Origin: Paramicrosporidium saccamoebae
Taxonomy: Eukaryota; Rozellomycota
Reading direction: 5' to 3'
NCBI GenBank assembly: GCA_002794465.1
Contig: MTSL01000101.1
Location: 81,978 to 145,977 of the forward strand
DNA: 64,000 bases
Position numbers and translations under genes: made by a program. The notes beneath the pieces were generated by a model. The model worked only from the letters and a program-made list of their open reading frames with translations, did no database searches and was not told where the DNA came from. Shown piece by piece: positions 40,413-51,191 of this stretch. Numbering within the stretch: position 1 is the stretch's first letter; every line of letters starts with the position of its first letter.

Positions 40413-41063
40413 ATGTTTCGCAAGTACCACCGGGTCGTGTTGTTGATTATAGGTTTGTAGGGAAGGAAGATTTGGGGACGAGCAACCTGTTAAAATCATC
40501 AGTGCAGCGGTCGCTCCGGAAACAGATAATGGAGCAATACCCATATCTTACCGAGGAGCACATGGAACTCATCATGCCAAAGAAATCGAGCATTTACCAA
40601 ACCAAATGTCCGGATAATGTAATGTTGCTGGTAGTCGAGAATGAGCCGCTGTTCTTTCAGCATTTTGATGGGCCCTTTATTCCCACGCTTCGGCTCGTCC
40701 ACAAATTCCCTGACATGATGAAAAAAGTGCAGGTTGACACTGGAGCGATCAAGTTTATTCTGTCTGGAGCAGATATTATGTGTCCCGGGCTCACCTCGAC
40801 GGTTGGGGGGATCGATCCGGTCCTGGAGAAGGGAACGGTGGTCGTATTGTCTTTTAAATGCCTGAAACTGACTTTTAGGCTGTGATGGCACAGGGTAAAG
40901 AGAATGCACTAGGAATTGGAATATTGAAAATGAGCGGTGCCGACATGTACAATGTTCTTGTTGGGTGTTGACTTTGTGTAGAATCAAGATTAATCAGGGC
41001 CATGGAATTGAGAGCGTCCATTTCCTAAACGATGGCCTATGGAAAATGCCATACACTGCCTAA
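40413..41063 (+). CDS. TMA20: PUA-domain ribosome-associated protein Tma20/MCTS1, 183 aa, four exons
   Basis: Exons 40413-40423, 40453-40843, 40879-40946 and 40982-41063, with introns of 29, 35 and 35 nt; the first exon codes under four residues. Protein: MFRKFVGKEDLGTSNLLKSS, then RKQIMEQYPYL, IMPKKSSIYQTKCPDNVML, FFQHFDGPFIPTLRLVHKFP, and the PUA part VDTGAIKFILSGADIMCPGL, ALGIGILKMSG, ending HFLNDGLWKMPYTA. MCTS1 with DENR promotes post-termination recycling and reinitiation. Length matches the family (181 aa). Confidence 0.93.
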
Positions 41064-41175
41064 TAAATATGTATTCATTTCATTATAGTCCTGGTCTGTG
41101 GGGCCGTTAGTCAAAGGGATCAACTTGACTAATTCCCTTGACCCTGGTTCTGGCTGTTTTCTTGCTCGGGTAGCC

Positions 41176-43515
41176 ATGTCTCGTTTCTTTGAAGCCGCCG
41201 GTAGCTCTTCCGAGAGCGAAGAGCTTCTCTCCAGCGACGAATTTGTCAAGGTTAATGAGAACCGTCGCGGCCTCTTTGAGTCTCTGGCCTATTCTGAGGA
41301 GGAGAGTGAGGAGGTCTCTGAATTATCCGAAGATGAGTCTACTGCTTCAGCGCAGCCTGCTGCACCGACACGAAAGTCGCGCTTCACATTTGATTCGGGA
41401 AGCGATTCTGATGAGGAATCGACTACGAGACAAGTGAAAAGCCAGAAAGATAAGGCACATGACGAGATGGAGAGTTTGGCAGAGGCTATTGAAGACTCTC
41501 TTGATTCTCACAATTGGATGCAAGCCCAAGAGGACTATGACCGCATGCTAAAGCTAGTTGCCAAGTACCACGGAATCTGTGTCCCACATGCGGCATATCT
41601 CGTGTTGCCGACGATGGAGACTGAGTTGAACAAGTATGCATCTGACCCCGAACTAAAGACTCTCAACGCTGACGTTGCCAAGGCATATAATGCCATGCGT
41701 CAAAAAATCCGCAAGTCCATCAGCAAATATGAGAGGGAAATTAAGCATGCGGAAAAGGCTGTTGATGAGGATGAGGAGGGCTCGGATGCCGAGTCTGTAG
41801 ATCTTGCAAAGGCTGCCGCCGAAGCTGCTCCCAAGGTGACCGAGCTAACTCCAGAAACCCTACTGAAGCGTCTTCAAGAGATCATAGGCACTCGCGGACG
41901 CAAGCATGTTGATAAACATGACAATGTCTCGGCCCTGCGCAAAATGATTGCTATTGCAAAGTGCCGTCGTCATGTCATCCATTCACTCGTTGCTCTCGTT
42001 TCCATTAATTTGGAGCTCACATCGGGAAATCTTGGATACATTCCGGTAGAAGCCTGGGCCATGTTGTTGAAGGATTTGTCCACTCTGATTGATTTACTGA
42101 GCGTAGAGGAGGCTGCGGGTCCGTTGGTGGACTTGAAGCCGGAGGAAGAGGATTTGGGACTTCCCACTATGGCCGGTATTCGTGGGTCGATGATCTCCTA
42201 CACTCAACGGCTAGATGACGAGTTTACCCGTGCTCTTCAGAACATTGATCCCCACTCCAACGAATACGTCGACTTTTTGCGCGTTGAGCCCGAGCTGTTT
42301 GCTTTCCTGGACAAGTGTCGTCTTGTCGTCCTCAAGGGAGGCCAGACTGAATTTGCCTGCAATCTGGCGCTCCGACAGCTGGAGCACATTTATGCCAAGC
42401 CCTGTGCAGTGGTTACAAAGTACTTTAGTAGCACAGTTTCAGTGGTGGAATTCTGTCGCTATCTCTACGAGAAAGCCCCAGAGCGTCAAAAGGTGCGTGC
42501 CTTGCTCTTCCATGTCTATTGGCTGGCCATCCATGACAACTATATCAAAGCCCGTGATCTGATGCTGTTTTCTCATGTACAAGAATCACTGGCCAATTTT
42601 GATATTGCCACTCAGATTCTTTACAACCGGACGCTCGTCCAGGTTGGGTTGGCTGCGTTCAGAAGTGGACATTTCAAGGAAACTTATTTTGCCCTACAGG
42701 AACTCTGTTCAACTGGACGGCCCAAGGAGCTCCTTGCACAAGGATTGGTAGGCCAGAAATACACTGAGAAGGCTGATATGGACCGATTGGAGCGACAGCG
42801 TCTGGTTCCGTTCCATATGCAGATCAACGTTGAGCTCATTGACTGTGTGTTCTTGACCGTGTCCATGCTGTTGGAGGTTCCCCAGAACGCTGCCGCCTCC
42901 CGGCGCTACTTCCAAGGTGAGAGGCGTCTCTTCCAAAGCCGTCATTTGCGTCGAATCCTCGACACTCATGACCGAAACTTGTTCAACGGTCCCCCCGAGA
43001 ACACTAGAGAATATGTTGTAGCCGCTGCCAAGGCACTTGCCAATGGAAACTGGCGTGAATGCGAACGCCACATGATGACCGTTACTATTTGGGAGCAGCT
43101 TCCCAATCCCGAAGCCATTCGGATGATGTTGAAACACAAGATTCGTGAGTCTGGACTGTATTCCTTTATGTATTCCACGGGATCATGCTACTCTTCGCTG
43201 TCCATTGAGAGATTGGCCAAGGACTATGACCTGCCCATGTCCCTGGTTGTCCGCATAGTCTCCCGTCTTATTGGGGACTTTGGGGTGCCCGCCAGCATCT
43301 CCACCGACAAGAACCTCATCATGTGGGCACCAGATTGCGACCTGACTCCAGCCCAGGAAGCCATTATGCATCTCACTGACAAGATCAGCGCCCTTGAGGA
43401 GCGCAACAACGAGACTGCCGAGCTCATCTCCACCCTTCAGCAGAGCCACGCCCGCAATATCCGGAACCAAGAGAATCTTAGGGATCATGCTGCCGCCATC
43501 CCAGCCCAAGTATAA
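41176..43515 (+). CDS. NIP1: translation initiation factor eIF3 subunit c (Nip1), 779 aa
   Basis: Starts MSRFFEAAGSSSESEELLSS, the typical acidic N-terminus that contacts eIF1 and eIF5. A helical repeat middle follows (GRKHVDKHDNVSALRKMIAI, ARDLMLFSHVQESLANFDIA, QILYNRTLVQVGLAAFRSG). A PCI domain at the C-terminus shows IRESGLYSFMYSTGSCYSSL, SIERLAKDYDLPMSLVVRIV and LIMWAPD. The frame is open upstream to 41098, but the conserved start is the ATG at 41176. Single exon. Confidence 0.95.
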   Translation: MSRFFEAAGSSSESEELLSSDEFVKVNENRRGLFESLAYSEEESEEVSELSEDESTASAQPAAPTRKSRFTFDSGSDSDEESTTRQVKSQKDKAHDEMESLAEAIEDSLDSHNWMQAQEDYDRMLKLVAKYHGICVPHAAYLVLPTMETELNKYASDPELKTLNADVAKAYNAMRQKIRKSISKYEREIKHAEKAVDEDEEGSDAESVDLAKAAAEAAPKVTELTPETLLKRLQEIIGTRGRKHVDKHDNVSALRKMIAIAKCRRHVIHSLVALVSINLELTSGNLGYIPVEAWAMLLKDLSTLIDLLSVEEAAGPLVDLKPEEEDLGLPTMAGIRGSMISYTQRLDDEFTRALQNIDPHSNEYVDFLRVEPELFAFLDKCRLVVLKGGQTEFACNLALRQLEHIYAKPCAVVTKYFSSTVSVVEFCRYLYEKAPERQKVRALLFHVYWLAIHDNYIKARDLMLFSHVQESLANFDIATQILYNRTLVQVGLAAFRSGHFKETYFALQELCSTGRPKELLAQGLVGQKYTEKADMDRLERQRLVPFHMQINVELIDCVFLTVSMLLEVPQNAAASRRYFQGERRLFQSRHLRRILDTHDRNLFNGPPENTREYVVAAAKALANGNWRECERHMMTVTIWEQLPNPEAIRMMLKHKIRESGLYSFMYSTGSCYSSLSIERLAKDYDLPMSLVVRIVSRLIGDFGVPASISTDKNLIMWAPDCDLTPAQEAIMHLTDKISALEERNNETAELISTLQQSHARNIRNQENLRDHAAAIPAQV

Positions 43516-43714
43516 AGTTTTACAATAAAGAAATATATTATGCAGTAAACGGAGCTGTCAAAAATGTCATCGGCCAATCAAGATTGTGGCTGATGTGCCG
43601 ATTACGGAATTAGAGTAACGTTTGTTTGTGCTATGACGAGGCAGTAACCAGACAACGCCTCTTGTCACAACATAACAGGCACAGTGCCTCAATAAAGATG
43701 ACAAACCAGAACAG

Positions 43715-46315
43715 ATGCGCCCCCATCACAGTTTTCAGCCACGAAGGGATCCCAACAGTTTAAATAGCGACCGGGGGCACGCCAGCCCCGCCGACAGCGT
43801 CGCAGCACTCAACATTCCCGTCCCAACCACTGAACATACCGACACTCGTCTGAGTGCTCAGGAGAAGCAGAGTCTCGAGACGGCGCTTGCGTTGCCTCTG
43901 CGCCCTGATACGGGCACCTTGGGAAAGGGCATCCGTTTGCAGGCGAACTACTACCAGGTGACTAGCCTTCCCGTTGGGGATATTGTCCAGTATGATGTAC
44001 AAGTGACTCCGGACGTCCCACGTGCTTTACGCCGCCGATTGTTCTCCGAACTCGATGCCAAATACCGCCAAGTAGAGTTCAAGGGCAGCGTTGTGGCTTA
44101 TGACGGCATGGCCAACATGTATTCACTTGGACAGTTGCCAAAGGACCAGTATGTCTTGCAGGTTCAGATTCCTGGTCGTCGTCCCGGTGAAATGCGCGAC
44201 TTTCAGTTCAAGATGCGTCGTGTATCTTCGGTAAATCTCGAAGTCTTGAAAAGGTTCTTGGATGGAAAGCTGGACTATACTCCGTATGATGTGCTTACCT
44301 CTCTTGAAGTCATCATGCGCCATCCAATGTGTCAGCAGAATGTGGTTGTGGGTCGGTCTATTTTTAATGGAAAGCATGTTGAGCCTATTAGTGGAGCTGT
44401 AGATGTGTGGAAGGGCTTTTTCATGTCTCTTCGTCCGGCCTTGGGCCGTCTTCTGTTAAACGTGGATACCTCAGCCACCGCCTTCATCGCACCTGGTGAT
44501 GTTGTCCCCATTCTGCGCGACTTTCTCGGCATCCCCAAGCAGGAGGTGTTTGACTCTTTGCATCCAAAGGAACGTGGACCGGTGGAACACTTCCTCCGTG
44601 CCTGTCGTGTTGAGGCAACCCATCGGGGCGAGTCAACCCGTCGTTACAAGGTGCTTGGACTCAGCCAAAGCTCGGCTGATCAGACCTTTTTCGAAGACCA
44701 GGATGGCAAGAAGATGTCAGTGGCGGATTATTTCCGCTCCAAGTACAATCTCTCCCTAAAGTACCCCAAGATGCCCTGTTTGGTGGTGGGATCTCCTCAA
44801 CGCTCCGTGTTCTTGCCGATGGAATGCTGTCGCATTCCTCCGGGCCAAAGATACATGCGCAAGCTTGACGGTCTGCAAACCTCGGACATGATCAAGATTG
44901 CTAACCGCAAGCCGGCGGACCGTATGGATACTATTAAGGGTGCTACGGGAATTCTTGATGAGCATGGGAAATACTTGGAAAACTTTAAGCTTCAGTTTGG
45001 AAAGGAGCTTGTCTCGGTCAATGGACGTGTCCTGGCCCCTCCTACCATTTTCTACGGAAAGCAGTCCCGCGAGCCCGAAATGGTCCCCAACCAAGGAGCG
45101 TGGAACTTGAGAGACAAGTTGATGGAGATTGGCTGCACTGTGACATCTTGGGCAGTTCTTGTCTTTGGTCGTGCCAACGAAACAGAAGTCCAAGGGTTTG
45201 TGCGGGAACTCGTCACCACTTGCCAAGAGACGGGAGTGACTATGAAGATGAAGCAACCGCCGATCCTCTTTGCCAGTCCTCAGGTTGAGTCGTCAGTGAG
45301 AAATGCCTATAGTAAAGCAGAGGAAGCCTCTGGCTCCAAGCCGCAATTCATCCTCTGTATCCTCCCCACTGACGATGCGGGGCTTTATGGAGACATTAAG
45401 CGCTGCACCGATACGATCATTGGTCTTCCCAGTCAGTGCATGTTGATGAAGCACATCCGTCGTCCCAGCAAGCAATACTGCGCCAATCTCTGTCTCAAGA
45501 TTAACGTGAAGCTTGGAGGAGTAAACTCTTCTCTTGGAAAGCAGCTCAAGTTTATTGTAGAGCGTCCCACAATGGTGTTTGGATCTGATGTGACCCATCC
45601 TGGTGTTGGGGAATCAGACAAGCCATCCATTGCTGCCGTTGTCGGTAGCATGGACATTAAAATGTCCCGCTATGCAGCCTCGGTCCGCGTCCAGGGAAGC
45701 CGTGTAGAGATTATCGGAGACTTGAAGACCATGTTCAAGGAGCAGGTCCAACACTTTGTGAACGCCAACAAGATCCGTCCCCAACGCATTCTGTTCTATC
45801 GTGATGGTGTTTCAGAGGGACAATTTGCCCAGGTTCTCGAGTTTGAACTTTCCGCCATGAAGGCTGGATGTCGCGAGATCGATCCCAACTACGATCCCAA
45901 GATTTCGTTCATCCTGGTGCAAAAGCGTCATCATACTCGCTTCCTCGCCGCCTCGCCCCGAGATGCGGACCGGTCAGGAAACATCCCGGCTGGTACTGTG
46001 GTTGACACGGGTGTTGTGCATCCCAACCAATTTGACTTTTTCCTCTGTTCGCATGGCGGTATTCAAGGAACCAGTCGTCCCACCCATTACCACGTTGTGC
46101 ATGACGAGAACAACTTTGGTGCCGATGACCTGCAACAGCTCAGTTATCATCTGTGCTATACCTTTGCCCGATGCACCCGCTCCGTGTCCGTCGTCACTCC
46201 GGCGTACTATGCCCATTTGGTTGCGTTCCGCGCTCGATTCCACTTTGATGAAAGCAAGAGAGGTGTCTTTAACGCAGTTAAGCCCGAACTTGCACCTCAC
46301 ATGTATTTCATCTAA
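43715..46315 (+). CDS. Argonaute, slicer-competent, 866 aa
   Basis: Single-exon Argonaute. N domain about 60-200 (IRLQANYYQVTSLPVGDIVQ), linker 1 with VVVGRSIFNGKHVEPISGAV, PAZ about 265-370 (SVADYFRSKYNLSLKYPKMP, VFLPMECCRIPPGQRY), MID about 400-550 and PIWI from about 560. PIWI catalytic residues are visible: D in VFGSDVTHPG, D in ILFYRDGVSEGQF, and H in SRPTHYHVVHDE; a glutamate in the RVEIIGDL region is the candidate glutamate finger. It should bind small RNAs and cut targets. No Dicer or RNA-dependent RNA polymerase gene is in the window. Confidence 0.95.
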   Translation: MRPHHSFQPRRDPNSLNSDRGHASPADSVAALNIPVPTTEHTDTRLSAQEKQSLETALALPLRPDTGTLGKGIRLQANYYQVTSLPVGDIVQYDVQVTPDVPRALRRRLFSELDAKYRQVEFKGSVVAYDGMANMYSLGQLPKDQYVLQVQIPGRRPGEMRDFQFKMRRVSSVNLEVLKRFLDGKLDYTPYDVLTSLEVIMRHPMCQQNVVVGRSIFNGKHVEPISGAVDVWKGFFMSLRPALGRLLLNVDTSATAFIAPGDVVPILRDFLGIPKQEVFDSLHPKERGPVEHFLRACRVEATHRGESTRRYKVLGLSQSSADQTFFEDQDGKKMSVADYFRSKYNLSLKYPKMPCLVVGSPQRSVFLPMECCRIPPGQRYMRKLDGLQTSDMIKIANRKPADRMDTIKGATGILDEHGKYLENFKLQFGKELVSVNGRVLAPPTIFYGKQSREPEMVPNQGAWNLRDKLMEIGCTVTSWAVLVFGRANETEVQGFVRELVTTCQETGVTMKMKQPPILFASPQVESSVRNAYSKAEEASGSKPQFILCILPTDDAGLYGDIKRCTDTIIGLPSQCMLMKHIRRPSKQYCANLCLKINVKLGGVNSSLGKQLKFIVERPTMVFGSDVTHPGVGESDKPSIAAVVGSMDIKMSRYAASVRVQGSRVEIIGDLKTMFKEQVQHFVNANKIRPQRILFYRDGVSEGQFAQVLEFELSAMKAGCREIDPNYDPKISFILVQKRHHTRFLAASPRDADRSGNIPAGTVVDTGVVHPNQFDFFLCSHGGIQGTSRPTHYHVVHDENNFGADDLQQLSYHLCYTFARCTRSVSVVTPAYYAHLVAFRARFHFDESKRGVFNAVKPELAPHMYFI

Positions 46316-46433
46316 GTGTTTGTGAGGAATATGGCTCAACTGAATTAAATGCTTGTGAGGAATATGGCCAGAATGATTGAATGAATTAGCTAGCCTATCA
46401 TCTTGCAATAAACCCCAATGAATAGTAGCCTGA

Positions 46434-46653
46434 GCTGTCATATGTTGCGTAGTGGGGATAATAATACCACAGACGGGAAGGGGGATTTGTTTACTGTTAA
46501 TCCTATAATAGTATGGATACACATCTCACTGTCCCAAATACCCAACTAATCAGCCCTCTACGTCAAATGCCCAACTAATCAACCCTCTACGTCAAATACC
46601 CAACTAATCAACCCTCTACGCCAAATACCCAACGAATTAATCCTCTACGTCAC
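46434..46653 (+). repeat. dispersed element, copy D, with amplified tail block
   Basis: In the 385-bp tail-to-tail gap 46316-46700 behind Argonaute. Head TGTTGCGTAGTGGGGATAAT near 46443, TTTACTGTTAATCCTATAAT at 46490, AGTATGGATACACATCTCAC, and the tail block AAATACCCAACTAATCAGCC with CTCTACGTC present four times in tandem, ending CTCTACGTCAC at 46653. Confidence 0.8.
46536..46651. repeat. 29-nt tandem array, four units, inside element copy D
   Basis: Units start at 46536, 46565, 46594 and 46623, each AAATACCCAACTAATCAACC plus CTCTACGTC with few changes. Copies A, B, C and E have this block once or in degenerate form. Confidence 0.9.
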
Positions 46654-46700
46654 ACATATATAGTCGGCACAATAGTTGGCTGTTTGCCCCCGTGTTGGAT

Positions 46701-48103
46701 CTAAGTCTTTTTTATATATTTGCCTATGGTGAGAGGGGTATTGGCGGATGTCTTTGCCCTCTTGACCATGATGGTCGGATCTACTTTTGGCTTTCCCGGC
46801 TTTGGTTGCTGATACTCCTCAAAGGGATCATACAGAATGACAACACTTTGAATAGTAATGGCTTTGGTGGGTCGAGCAGCGCTGTCAGTGGCCGTGGCTT
46901 CCATCTTGTCTAGGACATCCCATCCCCCAACCACCTTTCCAAACACTGGATGCAGTCGATCCAAATGCGTTGCCGCATCAAATGTGATAAAGAATTGGCT
47001 GCCGTTGCTGTGGGGTCCTTTGTTGGCCATGCTCAAGATGCCTCGCGACGAGTGGGAGAGGGTGGAGACAATTTCATTGGCAAACGGCTTGTTCCAGCAC
47101 GATTTTCCGCCGCCTCCAGTGCCGCTGGGATCGCCGCCCTGGATAACAAAACCAGGAATTAATCGATGGAAACGACAGTCGTCATAATATCCGCGACGGG
47201 AGAGAGTAAGGAAATTGTAGCAGGTACGGGGGACGCGAGGACAATACAGTTCGAGATGAAGATCCCCGAGATTAGTACGTATGACAGCCTTTCCGGGTTT
47301 TGTGATTGCCTGGAACATTTCCGTTTCCTTGTCCACAGTCTGAGGACGCGACATGAGTGTTGCTGCTGTGGATGTGGCAGAGGTTACAAAAGTTGCAGTT
47401 CCTGTGGTCGTTGATCCCGAGCTGGTTACAATCCCTGTAGTTGTCGATCCCGGACCAGATGCAATAGCTGTAGCTGTAGCTGTAGCCGTTGATCCCAGAC
47501 CTGTTGCAGTAGTCGTTGATTCCGGACCATCAGTCTCAACTGCGTTGAGCTGGTCAAGACGAGCCTGCCGGACATGAGTAAATGCTGCCATGTTGCGCCC
47601 CTCCAGCAAACGTGGGTCTTGCAATACAATGACATCAGACTTGGAAAACTTTTCGTCTGTAAAATAATCACGTCCATCCAGCTGCTTCAGACCCTCTGCT
47701 GAATATACTCTTCCCGTGCGTCGGTTGGCAACAATGTGAGAGTAATCCGTGAATGCCTTTAAAGTTACCGGACAGTGAGTCTCTCCTGCCGCATTTTTGG
47801 AATAGTGCAAGCGCGTCAAGTCGCTACAGCCGAGAGACACACCGGTGGTTGGATGAGTTCCGTGGCGTTCCAGATACGGAACAATGTGGGAGAGATCAAA
47901 GACAACGCCATCTGGAGCACATACCGGGACGGTAAAGGGTGCCAGTGTGAGTGCACAATAGTCAAAGGGCAGTCCTTTGAACTCTCCATCCAAGGTCTTT
48001 TTCTTGGCACCACCAAAGTCCGTTGCCCATTCTCCATAGGTGATATAGAGTTTGTCTAAAATCAGCTAGGTCTCATGAAGGTAGTACCGGTCCATTTTCC
48101 CAT
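46701..48103 (-). CDS. U-box cyclophilin PPIL2/Cyp60, 456 aa, two exons
   Basis: Exons 48088-48103 and 46701-48055 around a 32-nt intron; exon 1 codes only MGKWT plus one base. DKLYITYGEWATDFGG, then FDYCALTLAPFTVPVCAPDG and VVFDLSHIVPYLERHGTHPT form the U-box region; a second part (HCPVTLKAFTDYSHIVANRR, DVIVLQDP) follows. A Thr/Ala/Gly-rich linker precedes the cyclophilin domain: VIRTNLGDLHLELYC, FHRLIPGFVIQGGDPSGTGG, SMANKGPHSNGSQFFITFDA. The active-site arginine is present. PPIL2 is a spliceosome-associated ubiquitin ligase. Confidence 0.92.
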
Positions 48104-48186
48104 TTGAGCAGCCCAGCCAATCAGACGATAGTATTCTCGTTTAAAGTCGATCAACAAGCAGACAGTAGGAGTTTAGGTTCATAATC

Positions 48187-48886
48187 ATGTACATCCAGCA
48201 TTCCCACTCTGGTAGCCACTGTGGATAATCTGACCTCCATTTTAGTCAGTCCACACGTGCCTGTCATCATGTACGGAGTACTGGCAATGTTGATAGGCCT
48301 GCTTCTTCTCTTCTTTGGAATCCGTCTCTTTCGCACCGTCCTGGCAACGTGCTGTTTCATCGGCGGCGCCCTCTTTGCCTTTACCATTATCACAAATCTC
48401 GAATTGCACTGGCAGTATGGAGAGACTGTCACTTTGCTCGTCTGTTTGGCTTCCGGCGTGGTGGCTGCGACATTGGGATTGTGGATGTGGATGCTTGCAT
48501 TGGTGGTGATGGGTGCGCTGGGTGGCTTTACCATGGCAATGTACATGTTGTCATGGAGGGGCGGCCGGCTCATGGAGGAGCACGTGTCTCGGCCAGTATT
48601 CATTGCTGCAATGACAGTGCTGGGCGGCCTAGTAGCCGTCGTCTATGAAAGGGGCATTATTGCACTAGCCACCTGCATTATCGGAGCAGTTTCGCTGTGT
48701 TCCGGATTGGATGTGTTTGCTGACACGGGCTTCAATGAGATGATGCAGGCATTTTTGAAAAACTCCAACTCCTTTTCCAGTCTAGACGGCTCCACTTACA
48801 CCCTGCTAGGCTCGTGTGCTGTCGTGGCTCTCCTGGGCATAACTGTGCAGCTCTCTGTAACCGGGACCCAGCCCAAAAAGACCTAG
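48187..48886 (+). CDS. multi-pass membrane protein, TMEM198/DUF4203-like, 221 aa
   Basis: Exons 48187-48211 and 48246-48886 around a 34-nt intron, starting MYIQHSHSV at the only usable ATG. About seven hydrophobic segments, e.g. VLAMLIGLLLLFFGIRLFRT, LATCCFIGGALFAFTIITN, LLVCLASGVVAATLGLWMWM, LALVVMGALGGFTMAMYML and GIIALATCIIGAVSLCSGLD. GxxLFRTVLxxxxFxxG followed by glycine-rich helices is the DUF4203/TMEM198 pattern. Probably a plasma or endomembrane protein; activity unknown. Confidence 0.65.
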
Positions 48887-49020
48887 GCAGCCTTCCGATG
48901 ATCGAACAAGACAACCTAAGCACGTATCCACACATCCAACCACTTAAGAACAAGCTTCATTTCTCCCCACACCTTGCACATATCTAGTCCAGTATACTTT
49001 ACCCAATATAGCCTGTTTCC

Positions 49021-49282
49021 ATGGGAACTCAACCCTATTTTAGTCCACGGAGTGAGTGTGTTTTGGATGTCTCAACAAGGTGACGCCGACGCCGATATGC
49101 TTTGCCGTATCGAGCCGAATATGGAGAGAAAGATGCCAACCGAGGCCCTCCACACTAGCATTCGAGAGGTCGCACAAGAAGAAATTCTCTGGGGTGCGCC
49201 GAGTAGACAATGCAATGTCAAGGAAAGCACAATGGCAAAGGTGCGGATGCTGCTGAACGGTCGTCGCCATCGCTGCGTCTAA
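49021..49282 (+). CDS. unrecognised small protein, 77 aa, two exons
   Basis: Exons 49021-49051 and 49080-49282 around a 28-nt intron (donor GTGAGT) give MGTQPYFSPRSDADADMLCR, then PTEALHTSIREVAQEEILWG and MAKVRMLLNGRRHRCV. Alternatively a 71-aa single-exon form starts at ATG 49067 (MSQQGDADADML). Mostly helical and charged, with a basic C-terminus; no family recognised. Confidence 0.4.
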
Positions 49283-49352
49283 GATGTGGGACGTGGATAT
49301 AGGGTGTGGAGTGTGGAGTGTTGCTTTGGATTTCAACTGAATAAACTTGCCG

Positions 49353-50479
49353 CTATTTTATTAGAGAAAGGGCATCCAAGGTATATGCTTGCGATAAAGT
49401 GACGTCTGCTTTGACGTTGATAAAGGGAGGCGTCTTTGGGGCCTTGTCAGCAGGCTGCTGACTTTCCATAAGGATGATGCATTCTCCAGGATCAGCAAAG
49501 TAGTCCAAGTGATAATATTGGTCCTCCCACACAAAACAGCGTCGTAATTTTCTTATTGGACAATGCGCGGGATCGGCTTGCAGTAGTAATGTTTCGTATT
49601 CTCGACTACTAAGGTTCCTTCGCAGCTCTCCATGTGACTGTTTTGTGGCCAGAGTGTAAACAAATGCACCGTCTTGCCCTCTCTTCCGCAATCGCGTCTT
49701 GGTACCAGGTTCTGCCACGAGTATATGATGCTCCACTTGAAAGTCTCTATACGGTACTGAAAAGTCCCCGGTCAGCTCAACAAGCCATTTGGATCGGACA
49801 GTGCCAGGCAGCGCATTATCTCGGATGCCGCACCGTCTCATCACGGCAGCCACGGTTCTCTGCACCTTTTTCTCAAAGTCGGTGCTGTTGTCGATGATGC
49901 TCAGGTACGGATGTCCGGTCCAAGCCGTCAATGCTCGATCGCACTGATAACGAGCCTGAGCGACAGTTTCGCTGCGGCAGGAATGATTGCTGGTCGAGTA
50001 GTACGATTCAGCCCCAAAAGCAGCCGTCCTCATGTGGATGACGCAGTCGTATCGTTCGTCGCGTAGTTGGATCTCATCCATGCCAATCCTCGCTTTGATG
50101 CTGCTCCATTCCTGGGGACTCGTAAAGGCAGAAGCGTCCATGGTTCCTCTATCACACACTACCATTACGTGCTGTCCTTGTCTGAGAGAGGCCTCTGCCA
50201 AGTCCAGAAAGGTCCTCTCTACCGTCAACATGGAACGGAGCAGATTTTCCTGAAAGCTCACTCCGTCAGCTGGCTCTAGTACAGAAAAGTCCACTCCCCC
50301 GCTGAGAAGAATGCTAGCCATCTCGGACACCCGATACACTTTCCATCCGAGGTTGGTAAATATGTCAGTGATGATGGATTGTACTGTAGTCTTGCCAGCG
50401 CAAGGCCCTAAAAGTAAGCGTGGCAAGTGATTATACCGCCGGTAAGGACTACGCGGCACAGCTGTGGGCTGCCATTCAT
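49353..50479 (-). CDS. TTD14-like P-loop NTPase with CYTH-type C-terminal domain, 365 aa
   Basis: Exons 50437-50479 and 49353-50407 around a 29-nt intron that splits the P-loop: MNGSPQLCRVVLTGG then PCAGKTTVQSIITDIFTNLG. Then KVYRVSEMASILLSGGVDFS, VMVVCDRGTMDASAFTSPQE and a Walker-B-like CVIHMRTAAFGAESYYST. The C-terminal half (VPYRDFQVEHHILVAEPGTK, TRLRKRGQDGAFVYTLATKQ, RRCFVWEDQYYHLDYF) has the charged beta-strand pattern of CYTH triphosphate-tunnel folds, as in the TRPL translocation defect protein 14 family. The substrate is unknown. Confidence 0.7.
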
Positions 50480-51191
50480 GCAAATAAGCTTTTCTAGGAA
50501 TACTGTTAGAGTTGTGGGTGGGATGATATGTTTGTGAATTGATGATAATGGATCTTGAACCTCGCAAGTGTACCGCATTTATAGATCGGGATTGGTAATA
50601 AACGGTCTGTTTGAGAGTAGAAAGTGCGACGTAGGCTTGATTGCCGTGTTCGTTGACATAATTACTCAGTCTATAGAGGGCATGCTTGGGAATAATCGAT
50701 GGAGGATAATGAGATCTATTTCTTTGCCAACTTGGGATTACTTACTGCGTTATTAGTGCGAGTATAAACAGGCTGTTGTATTAACAATGAACAGGTTCCC
50801 GCATGCCTTGATCCGTGGTATTATGCCCACTACGTTATAGAAAGGATGCCTTTATTAAAACCTACGGCACCTTTAAAAGTAACCACCTTCAAATGGGTGG
50901 CAACTCATATGGATTGAAATTGCCAACCATAGGTGAATGCTGTCTGATAGGGGCGGTTGACGTACGACTTAATTTTATTAAAGTAGGTGGCTTCTTTATA
51001 AGCGGCCATTCTTAATATAACCAGACCGGACTGTGGGACCGCTATCTGGGTCGGATTCCCCAATGATACGCGGATGCCGTCTAACAGGATCCTTGTTATA
51101 AGCCCGGCACGGTTCAAGACCTTTCGGTTGTTAGCATAAACCTCACAGACTGTACACGGTATTTTTTATTACAATATAGATCATGGAGCGA
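50480..51191. other. intergenic, no supported gene
   Basis: 712 bp between the TTD14-like start and the beta-adaptin stop. Neither strand shows an ORF with recognisable features, and I see no tRNA fold or copy of the dispersed element. Confidence 0.45.

Noticed and set aside
46536-46651. Possible CRISPR array
   Set aside because: Units are contiguous 29-nt repeats without spacers and the genome is eukaryotic.
50480-51191. Copy of the dispersed element behind TTD14-like gene
   Set aside because: Only a short CCCACTACG-like word is shared; the ordered blocks are absent.
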